16,799 nucleotides of DNA, taken from contig DAOWFY010000116.1 in the NCBI GenBank assembly GCA_030637775.1, positions 1-16,799 of the forward strand, read 5' to 3'. This document shows, piece after piece, positions 6,695 to 13,849 of the stretch (positions are counted from its first letter, which is position 1; each line of letters begins with the position of its first letter). The notes below the pieces were generated by a model. It had not been told where the DNA came from. It made no database searches and saw only the letters and a list, made by a program, of their open reading frames with translations. The position numbers and the translations under genes were made by a program. This DNA comes from DAOVGU01 sp030637775 [NCBI: bacterium] (GTDB lineage Bacteria > Ratteibacteria > UBA8468).

Positions 6695-8362
6695 TTAATT
6701 AGTTTCTTCCCGATACAGTTCTAAGACCCGCGCTAAGTCCGGCTGGATTTTGCCTCCCAAAGCCTGGCATTTATCGCAATATTTAACCGCCGCTGCATAT
6801 TGTTTATTGCAATAATAAGCGCCAGCTAAGTTATTGTATGCTTCAACATAATCTGGATCAACTTCTATCGCTTTCTTAAATTCAATGATTGCCTTATCAT
6901 ATAATCGCTGAACATAATAGACTTTTCCCAGATTATCGTATGTCTGCGGATAATGGGGATTAAGCTCTATCGCCTTCTTATATTGAATAATTGCTTCCTT
7001 ATACATCTTTTTAGCATAGTAAGCCCCTCCTAAATTATTGCGTGCCTCAAAGTAATTCGGATTGATCTCTATTGCTTTTTTGGCAGAAGCAATTGCTTCG
7101 TTATCCATCCCCTTATCATGATAGACACTTGCTAAGTTATAATAGACTCTGGCACTTCTAGGATTAAATTTTAGAGTTCTTTCATAGAAGAAGAGAGGTG
7201 ATGCCCAATAGTGGTTTTGCCTTATTGTCAGAGAAGAATAAAAACCAATGAGAATTATAAAAATGGCTATGGTAACTGGCCGGGATCTTCTATACAAAAG
7301 AATTAGGATATGAGAGAGAAGAAGAAAAAAAGCGATGGAAGGTAGATAGAGCCAGTGTTCTGCCATGTAGGCATTAAGTGGATAGAGGTTGGAGACTGGA
7401 ATAATACTAAGTAAAAACCAAGCGACCGAAAAAAAGATTAGCTTCTTTTCCCTCTCCCTCCTCGCATGGGAAATAGATATGAATAACAGAATAAGTATAA
7501 TGATTCCAACTATCGCCTTAGGATTATTAGACTTGAATAGAACAAGACCATATTCCATATGCAGATTTAAGGGCAATATTAAAAGCCTGAGGTAATTAGT
7601 GACTGCCACAAAAAATCCGGGCAGCCTCTGGAATAAAGTAGTAGGGGGTAATGAATAAGTTAGCGGAAAATTAAGTACTGTCAATCTTAAAAGAATATAG
7701 CCAAAGGTAATACCTAATAGAAAGAGATAATCTCTGAGTTTTATTCTTTTGCCGAAGGTGTAATGGTATAACAACAATAATAGTGGTAAGATCAAAGCTA
7801 TCTCCTTTGATAAAAGGGAGAAGATATAACACAGTAAAAACAAGATATAAAGATATATTTTTCTAAAGGATAGATACCTGATATAAAGAATAAAAGCAGT
7901 TAAGAGAAATAAGGTCGCCAATGGATCAGCCCGACCAGAAATATAAGTCACAGCCTCAGTATGAATGGGGTGAGTGATAAAGCATAGGCTAGTAAAAAGA
8001 GAAAGCAGTTTATTGCCAAAGAGAAGATTAATTAAGCAGTAAAGGGATAGAGCTACTAAAATATGAAGAAGAATATTGGTGATATGGTAGCCGCGGGGAT
8101 TCAGTTTAAAGAAATGATAGTTGAAGATACAGGTAATGAGTTGGAGAGGACGATAGGCATTAGATTTTTTCTGCGCACCAGCAAAAAGGTTTTCAGCAAA
8201 AATCTGGGAGGGGTGAATCCTGTGTTTAAGATAGAAATTTTTTTCTATTAAGTACTCATCATCCCAGACAAATTCATTATTGAGAGAATTAGCATAGATA
8301 GAAAAGCCAAGGAGAGATATTAATACAATTGTTATTAGATGAAATCTTACATTTGCATGCAT
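6695..8362 (-). CDS. Polytopic GT-C/TMTC-like membrane protein with C-terminal TPRs
   Basis: This is a 555-aa protein. The N-terminal 390 residues or so form many hydrophobic segments (about ten or more). After the first there is an acidic loop, FVWDDEYLIE (W33, D34, D35, E36), then YRPLQ, and later HPIHTEAVTYISGRADPLATL and a SKEIALILPLLLL segment. This layout is that of GT-C-fold, TMTC/O-mannosyltransferase-like bacterial proteins; the acidic pair after the first helix would be the expected catalytic/metal position. About 400-540 holds four tandem 34-residue TPRs (motifs such as YYNLASVYHDKGMDNEAI and AYNNLAGAYY). A membrane glycan or lipid-linked sugar transfer role is inferred from the family, and the substrate is unknown. 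ATG 8362 follows the preceding stop by 5 nt, with no clear ribosome-binding site. Confidence 0.75.
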   Translation of the reverse strand: MHANVRFHLITIVLISLLGFSIYANSLNNEFVWDDEYLIEKNFYLKHRIHPSQIFAENLFAGAQKKSNAYRPLQLITCIFNYHFFKLNPRGYHITNILLHILVALSLYCLINLLFGNKLLSLFTSLCFITHPIHTEAVTYISGRADPLATLFLLTAFILYIRYLSFRKIYLYILFLLCYIFSLLSKEIALILPLLLLLYHYTFGKRIKLRDYLFLLGITFGYILLRLTVLNFPLTYSLPPTTLFQRLPGFFVAVTNYLRLLILPLNLHMEYGLVLFKSNNPKAIVGIIILILLFISISHARREREKKLIFFSVAWFLLSIIPVSNLYPLNAYMAEHWLYLPSIAFFLLLSHILILLYRRSRPVTIAIFIILIGFYSSLTIRQNHYWASPLFFYERTLKFNPRSARVYYNLASVYHDKGMDNEAIASAKKAIEINPNYFEARNNLGGAYYAKKMYKEAIIQYKKAIELNPHYPQTYDNLGKVYYVQRLYDKAIIEFKKAIEVDPDYVEAYNNLAGAYYCNKQYAAAVKYCDKCQALGGKIQPDLARVLELYREETN

Positions 8363-8367
8363 TTAAA

Positions 8368-9381
8368 TTAAGCCGGATTCTCTTCTGTCTTCTTCTCTTT
8401 AAAGTCATATCTGAACCTATCAAACCAGGTGGTGGGTTCTCCTTCTTCATAAGGAAAGTCTATTGTAACTTTCCATTTACCATCAACCCATTCACCAGTT
8501 ATACCATTCTGCCCATTTGTATCACTATAATCATAGTTTTCATAATCATCTGAAGTGATGTTAGAAAAAGTTCTACTCCAGATTCCTTGGTCTTCTCCCG
8601 GCGGAAGATAATAAAAGCGGTTGACGGAGTCATCCGACCAAAAACCCCAACCCCACTCCTCAACGTCGAATTCTTCAGCATTTCCCCACTGACAGGAACC
8701 ATGTCCAGAAGGCGGTGCACCAAGTAGCCAGAAAACTCCGTTCTCAGGAACCGCTTCACTCCAGTAATTGTTCCCGACCTTTAATTGAACTCCATTGAGA
8801 ACAGGCATAGGAACACCAGAACCTTTTGGCACAACACTCCAAAGAAGATATTTAAACTTCCTGCTTCCTGGAGGTAAACTAAATCTGGCTTTTCCCTCTG
8901 CTTTCCACGTTGCAAAGTAATATTTATAAAAATACCACCGCTGAAAGAAAGAAACGATATCTAAAGGGGATCCGGCTTTGTGTCCTCTTTGATACCAATC
9001 AGCGTTCCCTTTTGCCTCTAATATTTTCTCACACTCTTTACCGCTTTCTAAATTACTGGCAGAGCCTTTAAATCTCCAACACTCTTCGGCATCTCCATAA
9101 CCACTCTGTTTATCGTAACGATAATCAAGCTCTTGCCAAGTTCCAAATTTGGGTTTTATATATCCCTTCTTCCGCTGCCCAGTTGGGTGAACTTCATCAA
9201 CAACGGTAATACCATCCTTCTCTCCAGCACTCCATTGTGCTGTCGTATCAACAATCAATCTTTCCCACTGATATGTCTTCCAAATAGTGACATCATCCGC
9301 AGAGGCTAAACCTGTAACCTTGACTCCATGTTTCATATCAAGAGCATCATCTATCCATTGAAACCCATTGAGGATAATCAA
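8368..9381 (-). CDS. C-terminal portion of a split secreted protein, Trp-rich, unrecognised domain
   Basis: An open frame of up to 337 codons from a TTG at 9381 that has no ribosome-binding site. It overlaps the preceding frame (9347-10348) by 35 nt in the +1 frame. I recognise no family. The protein is rich in Trp (20), Tyr and acidic residues, for example GYGDAEECWRFKG and FDVEEWGWGFWSDDS, and has no membrane segment, suggesting a carbohydrate-binding or extracellular beta-rich fold. The preceding frame ends YDLNLDYPQWVSMD and this one continues DALDMKHGVKVTGL, which reads naturally as one polypeptide. A one-base insertion within 9350-9384 would explain the break. It is therefore probably the C-terminal third of one gene spanning 8368-10635. 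It ends 5 nt before the TPR gene. Confidence 0.55.
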   Translation of the reverse strand: MIILNGFQWIDDALDMKHGVKVTGLASADDVTIWKTYQWERLIVDTTAQWSAGEKDGITVVDEVHPTGQRKKGYIKPKFGTWQELDYRYDKQSGYGDAEECWRFKGSASNLESGKECEKILEAKGNADWYQRGHKAGSPLDIVSFFQRWYFYKYYFATWKAEGKARFSLPPGSRKFKYLLWSVVPKGSGVPMPVLNGVQLKVGNNYWSEAVPENGVFWLLGAPPSGHGSCQWGNAEEFDVEEWGWGFWSDDSVNRFYYLPPGEDQGIWSRTFSNITSDDYENYDYSDTNGQNGITGEWVDGKWKVTIDFPYEEGEPTTWFDRFRYDFKEKKTEENPA

Positions 9382-10348
9382 GATTCAAATCATAGCGATA
9401 GGGTAAATCATCTTCTTTAATCTCAATCTCTTCAATAAAGTCCCAGTCCACATCTTCCCATTCTTCCTCATCTGGTTTCTGCTCCTTCGCATAAATTTTA
9501 TAGGTTCCTGCCTTAGTAAATTTAAGAAGCACATCATATCCTTCCCATTCAAGGATCTTCTCAACTCCTATAGCAACAGGAATAGAGGTAAGCTTGTAAT
9601 TACCTGCCTGGTCATAGGCCTTCGCTTTCAGAATATAGTCACCACCGGGAAACAGGGGCTTGCCCTGGTTGTCTTTTTCTGTCGTATCCCAGATGTGGGT
9701 GTAATTATTATCCGCAGAATAATCAGTATCATCCTTCAGTGATCTTAACCCTGGCATTTTATCAGGGGTATCATCCGGCTCTCCTATCCAGAGCTCGAAC
9801 CTTGTAATGCCTGAACCATCCTTGTCCTTATCCAGGTCGCTGGCATATATCTTAATTTTTACCTTGTCACCATAAACTATGTATTTGCCATCTTTTAATG
9901 GGACCGGTTTATCATTAATGTATATTGGCTCATCTGGTTTTTCTTTTGTCCCAAAGTGTAACTTCTGAAACTTCCCTGTGCGGACAGCTAAGCTGGCGAA
10001 TTGTAAAGCAGGAGTTAAGCCAGTTCGTCCTCTGCGGGGTCTCCACCAATCATTGGGAACAATATCTACACCAACCTGCTCATAACACCATTCAACAAAA
10101 CCATCACATCTAAATGATATGCCTGGTTTCTTATAACCTCCTCTAAGTGCATACCGAGGACGAAGTTTTGTCTGGGCTTCTGCAATTTCAACGAGCTTTC
10201 TGCGGTCTTTGTAATCTAACTTACGAGCACGGATACCCCAGAAAACGTCAGCCTCATAGAACTTCTTAAAATTATTAAAAGTTAATTCTCCAAGCTTGCG
10301 AGGTTTCCATGTGGGTCCATATAATGCTTCCATAGTTATATGGTCCAT
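9347..10348 (-). CDS. Middle portion of the split protein: Cys half of a permuted NlpC/P60-like domain plus Ig-like domain
   Basis: An open frame of 333 codons. Residues 40-120 (about) resemble the second half of a permuted NlpC/P60 (YiiX/LRAT-like) cysteine-peptidase domain: DRRKLVEIAEAQ, then FRCDGFVEWCYEQVGVD with candidate nucleophile C81, then LTPALQFASL. Around 145-255 comes an Ig-like module: VYGDKVKIKIYASDLDKDKD, PLFPGGDYILKAKAYDQAGN. The ATG at 10348 has no ribosome-binding site and is preceded at once by an in-frame TAG. It overlaps the preceding ORF by 13 nt in the -1 frame. The matching His half of the peptidase domain lies in that ORF, so the two very probably belonged to one protein. 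A cell-wall hydrolase or amidase-type role is inferred from the fold only. Confidence 0.6.
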   Translation of the reverse strand: MDHITMEALYGPTWKPRKLGELTFNNFKKFYEADVFWGIRARKLDYKDRRKLVEIAEAQTKLRPRYALRGGYKKPGISFRCDGFVEWCYEQVGVDIVPNDWWRPRRGRTGLTPALQFASLAVRTGKFQKLHFGTKEKPDEPIYINDKPVPLKDGKYIVYGDKVKIKIYASDLDKDKDGSGITRFELWIGEPDDTPDKMPGLRSLKDDTDYSADNNYTHIWDTTEKDNQGKPLFPGGDYILKAKAYDQAGNYKLTSIPVAIGVEKILEWEGYDVLLKFTKAGTYKIYAKEQKPDEEEWEDVDWDFIEEIEIKEDDLPYRYDLNLDYPQWVSMDR

Positions 10349-10635
10349 CTATCCGGGTCTGGTGTTACTTGCCCTGGACGAGGAGCCCAGTGCTGGTAAA
10401 GGCCGTCGTGTCCAAAATAACGTATAGGAAAAAAACAATGTTCTCTAAAGATAGCATCACCTATCTCAAAACCGGTGAAGGGAACAGTTTTTATAGGAGG
10501 TGGTTCTTCAGTTGGACCTCTATCAAGTGACACTCTGTTATCTATTATCATTCTGGCAGATATTTGGTGAGAAGCAAAATTAGTCATTAACAAAACAGAC
10601 ATAACTACTAAAGATACTATTGTTTTCTTCCTCAT
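10336..10635 (-). CDS. N-terminal portion of the split protein: signal peptide and His half of a permuted NlpC/P60-like domain
   Basis: A 99-codon frame from ATG 10635, which has AGGAGA 5 nt upstream; a further upstream ATG at 10656 lies inside the previous gene. MRKKTIVSLVVMSVLLMTNF is a signal peptide, with likely cleavage after QISA. Residues 54-82 read FTGFEIGDAIFR...YFGHDGLYQHW, the GD...GH-x-G-x-Y pattern of permuted NlpC/P60 (YiiX/LRAT-type) enzymes, with H76 as catalytic candidate. In that permuted family His precedes Cys, and the Cys (FRCDGFVEWC) is in the next frame. The stop TAA at 10336-10338 lies just after the next frame opens, so a one-base deletion within about 10339-10348 would rejoin them. 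The start follows the HEAT-repeat gene stop by 1 nt (TAAAATG), indicating coupled translation. Confidence 0.6.
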   Translation of the reverse strand: MRKKTIVSLVVMSVLLMTNFASHQISARMIIDNRVSLDRGPTEEPPPIKTVPFTGFEIGDAIFREHCFFPIRYFGHDGLYQHWAPRPGQVTPDPDRWTI

Positions 10636-10636
10636 T

Positions 10637-11572
10637 TTATCTCTCCTGATATTCATGTCCTGTTAGTATTTTGTAAAATTTTTTTAGTTCGTTAAAACCA
10701 CGTTCCCAGTTATCCTGTTTTGCTTCTTTTATTTTAATTTTCAAAGGTTCTACGACCCTTTTGTCCCCTATTCTGGCCAGAGCTTCAGCTGCTTCCAGAT
10801 CTAAAACTCTATGTCTATCATTCAAAGCCTTTATCAGCGGCTCTACCGCTCTCTTATCCCCTATCTTACCAAGGGCGATGCAACATGCACTTCCAACAAG
10901 CTGAGTATCAAACCCAGGATCACTTTCTAACCTTTCTATCAATGGCTCTACCGCTCTCTTATCTCCTATTTTAGCAAGAGCATTTGTTGCATTCCATCTT
11001 TCTCCTTCATTACCATTCTTTAGTTTCTCTATTAGTAAATCTACTTCCTCTTCTCCACCATGTACTCCGATAGCTATAATTGCTAAGTCTCTTATTGCCT
11101 CGCTTTCATCATTAAGTAGTTTCCTGGCTACCCTGACAACTTTCCTATCCTTTACCTCAATAAGAGTCAATCCTTTTAAAGCCGCTTGCTTAATTCCCGG
11201 TCCATAATCTAATGCCTTTATTAGCGGTTCAATTGCTCTCTCATCACCGATGCATCCGAGAGTAAAGGCTGCCTCTTCACGAAAATGTGGAGATTCCAAC
11301 CTCCTTTGTAATATCCTAATCAGTGGTTCTACTGCCGCAGGGTCCATAACAGCCGCCGCCATCTGTTCAAATGCGGTCTGGCGATGCCAAAAGGGATTCC
11401 ACCTGTTGCTAAAGATCTTTACCAGTTTGGGTGTGTCTTCTTTACTCTCCATATAGTCAATTTGACCAATCAGCGCTGAATTTACATAAATATTTCTGTA
11501 GATATAAACGCTGGCAAGAAGAATAATACCTAAGATAGCTATTAGCAGGATTTTCTTTTTTCTCTTCCTCAT
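10637..11572 (-). CDS. Membrane-anchored HEAT-repeat (PBS-lyase-like) protein
   Basis: A 311-aa protein with a very basic N-terminus (MRKRKKK) followed by one hydrophobic helix (about 8-25), so it is probably anchored with the rest outside the cytoplasm. From about 75 on there are HEAT-like repeats of about 30 residues, seen as DPAAVEPLIRIL, DERAIEPLIKAL, DKRAVEPLIERL, DKRAVEPLIKAL and DKRVVEPLK. Such repeats make alpha-solenoid protein-binding scaffolds; no enzymatic motif is visible. ATG 11572 has only a distant AAGGG. It ends 1 nt before the signal-peptide ORF at 10635, so the two are probably co-translated. Confidence 0.8.
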   Translation of the reverse strand: MRKRKKKILLIAILGIILLASVYIYRNIYVNSALIGQIDYMESKEDTPKLVKIFSNRWNPFWHRQTAFEQMAAAVMDPAAVEPLIRILQRRLESPHFREEAAFTLGCIGDERAIEPLIKALDYGPGIKQAALKGLTLIEVKDRKVVRVARKLLNDESEAIRDLAIIAIGVHGGEEEVDLLIEKLKNGNEGERWNATNALAKIGDKRAVEPLIERLESDPGFDTQLVGSACCIALGKIGDKRAVEPLIKALNDRHRVLDLEAAEALARIGDKRVVEPLKIKIKEAKQDNWERGFNELKKFYKILTGHEYQER

Positions 11573-11644
11573 TGGTTATCTAATATCCCTTTCTGCTCAC
11601 CTAATCTTTAAATAAAGTAACACTGCAGAAACAAATAATAAAAA

Positions 11645-12043
11645 TTATTTTTTTATTAATTTTCTCGCAGTCACACTAATTATGCCTAAAAATAATAAAA
11701 TTGGAGTGAAAAAAATAAATAGGAAAAAAACACCTTCAATAATTGCTATAAAGTTAAAACCATTAATGCTTATTATACTTATACCAGCACAAAACATAAA
11801 AGAAATTATAATTGAAAGTAAAATTGACTGTTTAATCATTTTTTTGAAAATTTGAAATTTATAAAAGATTCCTAATACTGTACATACCATTAAAGAAAGG
11901 ATTGTTATTGGTAATAAAATATATACGTAAAAAACCATTCCTTCGCAATCTGCCGTTGCAAGACCTTTTCCATAGATTATAGTCGTTATTAGAGGAATTA
12001 AACCAAGAATAATACCTATAATGATATGATGCTTTCTCTTCAT
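11645..12043 (-). CDS. Small polytopic membrane protein, unrecognised
   Basis: A 132-aa protein with about four hydrophobic helices (starting near 8, 40, 75 and 100), positively charged ends (MKRKHH and ARKLIKK) and no recognisable family motif. It is clearly more AT-rich than its neighbours. Its ATG overlaps the pseudopilin stop as ATGA, with AGGAGG immediately before it, so it is translated from the same message as the pseudopilin-like gene. About 70 nt of AT-rich sequence without an obvious feature separates it from the HEAT-repeat gene. The function is unknown. Confidence 0.65.
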   Translation of the reverse strand: MKRKHHIIIGIILGLIPLITTIIYGKGLATADCEGMVFYVYILLPITILSLMVCTVLGIFYKFQIFKKMIKQSILLSIIISFMFCAGISIISINGFNFIAIIEGVFFLFIFFTPILLFLGIISVTARKLIKK

Positions 12044-12567
12044 TCCTCCTCAGGCACCTCTACTATCTCTGCCTCAACATGACCGTCAACCCAGAGAATG
12101 TTTGCCCTGTTGCCAAGATGGGGATTGGGGCTTTCCGGTAACCTTGCGCATATCAGTAACCAATCATTTGTTGCATTTCTCCCAATCCCTTCATGGTATA
12201 CGTAGCTTAAGCAATTAAGTTTGAAAGGCTCCTCGCTTGAAGGGCAAACAAAAATTCTATGTTGATTGCCTGTGTAATTTTTGAGACAATCTACGATGCT
12301 TCCTTCTTCATCTGAAGGAGCATATCTTACTGATTGAGGATACATCCCATAATCTTGAAGATACATCGTGAGGGCATAGCTTAGCTGTTTTAGATTGTTT
12401 ATGCATTGAATCCCTTCAACCTTCTTGATTGCCCTCATAGTAGTAGGATAAACCAAGAGAGCTAAGATAAGAATAATTGCCGTTACTACAAGCATCTCTA
12501 TTAATGTGAGACCTCTTCTATTCTGATTCAGCAAATCTACCTTCTTTAAGATGTTCTGGAAGAGCAT
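12040..12567 (-). CDS. Type II secretion/type IV pilus-like pseudopilin with H-X9-DG-like C-terminus
   Basis: A prepilin-like secreted protein of 175 aa. A leader ends in NRRG, then LTLIEMLVVTAIILILALLVYP gives the prepilin peptidase site (G19/L20) and the conserved Glu at +5. The body has NNLKQLSYALTMYLQDYGMYP and the C-terminal HLGNRANILWVDGHVEAE, close to the H-X9-DG motif of pseudopilin-like proteins in Planctomycetes/candidate-phylum genomes, here with ten residues between H and DG. I choose ATG 12567, 5 nt after GGAGG; the open frame can be read to a GTG at 12579. It overlaps the previous pseudopilin-like ORF by 50 nt. Confidence 0.8.
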   Translation of the reverse strand: MLFQNILKKVDLLNQNRRGLTLIEMLVVTAIILILALLVYPTTMRAIKKVEGIQCINNLKQLSYALTMYLQDYGMYPQSVRYAPSDEEGSIVDCLKNYTGNQHRIFVCPSSEEPFKLNCLSYVYHEGIGRNATNDWLLICARLPESPNPHLGNRANILWVDGHVEAEIVEVPEEE

Positions 12568-12760
12568 CATAACCTCCACCTGATTCTGTTACATCTATCA
12601 GTGTCCCAATATTATCCTGTCTTGTATCACTTACATTTTCCACTTGCTTTGCCTTCTTCATTGCCTTCATTGTCACCCCAACAGTAACAGAGGCTAATAT
12701 CAAAATAATGGCCATTATTACAAGCATTTCTATTAAGGTGAACCCTTTTTTACGCATCAT
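12518..12760 (-). CDS. Very short pseudopilin-like protein (80 aa)
   Basis: It begins MMRKKGFTLIEMLVIMAIIL, a textbook prepilin signal cleaved after G6 with Glu at +5. Only about 45 residues follow the hydrophobic helix, ending EHLKEGRFAESE. That is much shorter than ordinary pseudopilins and there is no globular domain, so it may be a truncated copy of the paralogue that follows. Its 3' end overlaps that gene by 50 nt in another frame, which supports erosion, although short forms could be functional. The ATG overlaps the upstream HicB-like stop as ATGA. Confidence 0.65.
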   Translation of the reverse strand: MMRKKGFTLIEMLVIMAIILILASVTVGVTMKAMKKAKQVENVSDTRQDNIGTLIDVTESGGGYDALPEHLKEGRFAESE

Positions 12761-13002
12761 CTTCTCGCATCATCGGGATGTAGCATATGGACCAATCTTT
12801 TTGTCCTAGCTTCAAGTACTGGAGTTTCCGATCCTAAAACTTCTTTTCCAAAGGTCTCAAGATGGAAGCGAATCGCTGACTTCACATCAGAGAGAGCTTC
12901 TTCATAGGTATTCCCCTCTCCGACTACAATTCCCTTGAGTTCCAAGGGATAGACTACATAACCATCAGGATGTTTTTCCACAACAATTTTGAACTGACGC
13001 AT
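12757..13002 (-). CDS. HicB-like antitoxin-family protein (solitary)
   Basis: An 81-aa protein with the HicB partial RNase H-like fold pattern: FKIVVEKHPDGYVVYPLELKGIVVGEGNTYEEALSDVKSAI. In HicAB systems HicB neutralises the RNase HicA. No HicA-like ORF is adjacent, and many solitary HicB-like proteins have no proven toxin partner. The protein has no recognisable C-terminal DNA-binding domain. ATG 13002 lacks a Shine-Dalgarno; TAAAAT ends 8 nt upstream, which would fit a leaderless transcript, but the -35 is poor. It heads the run of overlapping pseudopilin and membrane genes. Confidence 0.7.
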   Translation of the reverse strand: MRQFKIVVEKHPDGYVVYPLELKGIVVGEGNTYEEALSDVKSAIRFHLETFGKEVLGSETPVLEARTKRLVHMLHPDDARR

Positions 13003-13084
13003 GATTAAATATTTTAATAGAATAAAGGGTTAAAATCAGATCTTCTATGTTTAAGTTTAGGGGACAGAGAAGACAAAAAGCCGA

Positions 13085-13124
13085 GTCATTGCGAGCCGAA
13101 GGTGAAGCAATGATAATCCTTCGG
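13085..13124. repeat. Partial TCATTGCGAG-family palindrome with nested inverted repeat
   Basis: GTCATTGCGAG (13085-13095) is identical to the left end of the 4720-4818 element, with the partial opposite arm GCAATGA at 13107-13113. Interleaved with it are CCGAAGG (13096-13102) and CCTTCGG (13118-13124). It lies between hepT and the HicB-like gene. No T-tract follows on the minus strand at the right distance, so I do not call a terminator. Confidence 0.55.
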
Positions 13125-13137
13125 GGGTACGAGGTAC

Positions 13138-13473
13138 TTATAACTTTTCCAAAATCTCTTTAATGAGGGGTTTTACTTGTGGAATCCTTTCCTTAATAGT
13201 TATCCAAACAAGGTTATAATCAACGCTAAAATAAAAATGGATCAACCTGTCCCTCATTCCTGCCATTTCTTTCCAAGGAACTTGCGGATAATTTCGTGTA
13301 ATCTCATCAGGAATCTGTTTTGTTGCTTCGCCTATAATTTCAAACTTTCGCATTACCGCACTCGCAGTCTTATCATCCTCTCTGAACTCTTCAAAACTCA
13401 TACCTTCCACAAATCCTTCTATGCTTTCCATAGCTTCCAGAATGTCTTTTAAGTAAATTTTATAGTTTCTCAT
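13138..13473 (-). CDS. hepT: HEPN-domain toxin of an MntA/HepT system
   Basis: A 111-aa all-helical HEPN (DUF86) protein. HepT toxins are RNases; MntA silences them by adding AMP to a Tyr near the active site. The catalytic signature R-X4-6-H-X-Y is visible as RDRLIHFY (about residues 74-81), followed by the usual FSVDYNLVWITIKERIPQVKPLIKEIL. Other family blocks present are MRNYKIYLKDILEAMESIEGF and FEIIGEATKQIP. It overlaps mntA by ATGA, the standard order (antitoxin first). All key residues are intact, so it is probably functional. Confidence 0.88.
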   Translation of the reverse strand: MRNYKIYLKDILEAMESIEGFVEGMSFEEFREDDKTASAVMRKFEIIGEATKQIPDEITRNYPQVPWKEMAGMRDRLIHFYFSVDYNLVWITIKERIPQVKPLIKEILEKL

Positions 13474-13763
13474 AGGTAGGTTACTTCTCTTAATATTGTC
13501 TCTTTAATCTCCTTTCTTAATGCCCTTTTTGGGACAACATCTATCTTTTGATTGAGTTTTTCTTCAACAAATAAAGCAAGTCCAATAAGGTCAAAAAGAT
13601 CTGTTCCATCCTCAAAATCCACCAGAATGTCTATATCGCTTGTTTCCCCCTGCTCTTCTTTAACAACAGAGCCAAAAACTCCTATTTCTTTTACTTTATA
13701 CTTCTTCTTAAGTTCCTCTTTTAATTGCCCCAGCGTCTTCAACACATCCATTTTGGTCTTCAT
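13470..13763 (-). CDS. mntA: MntA-type minimal nucleotidyltransferase antitoxin
   Basis: A 97-aa minimal nucleotidyltransferase of the DNA polymerase beta superfamily. The G-S-X10-D-X-D signature is present as GSVVKEEQGETSDIDILVDF, followed by DLFDLIGLALFVEEKLNQKIDVV with the third acidic position. MntA AMPylates HepT and is the antitoxin. I choose ATG 13763 (MKTKMDVLK) because GGAGG lies 9 nt upstream; the frame remains open for over 70 codons further upstream, but that is repeat and serA-derived sequence. The ATG overlaps the stop of the serA-derived short ORF as ATGA, so translation may be coupled to it. Confidence 0.85.
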   Translation of the reverse strand: MKTKMDVLKTLGQLKEELKKKYKVKEIGVFGSVVKEEQGETSDIDILVDFEDGTDLFDLIGLALFVEEKLNQKIDVVPKRALRKEIKETILREVTYL

Positions 13764-13849
13764 AATCTCTTTCCTCCTACCGCAAAGCCCTCCTCCTTGA
13801 GAATACCCAGCCCCTCTTTTGCCAGAGGATCGGTAACCAGAATTTTCAT
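13760..13849 (-). pseudogene. Relic of a serA 5' end, now a 29-codon leader ORF before mntA
   Basis: 13777-13849 copies the serA start (6545-6617): 70 of 73 bases match. It encodes MKILVTDPLAKEGLGILKEE and four more SerA residues, then continues five codons into unrelated DNA and stops at TGA 13760-13762. All three base differences from serA are synonymous third positions (Val, Thr, Pro). The ORF's ATG overlaps the HicB-like stop (ATGA), and its stop overlaps the mntA ATG (ATGA). It cannot be an enzyme; it is a recombination scar that may now serve as a translated leader. Confidence 0.85.

Noticed and set aside
9347-10348. Programmed frameshifting to join the three split frames
   Set aside because: No classic slippery heptamer lies in the 13-nt overlap, and no prfB-like +1 signal lies in the 35-nt overlap. 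Indels are simpler.
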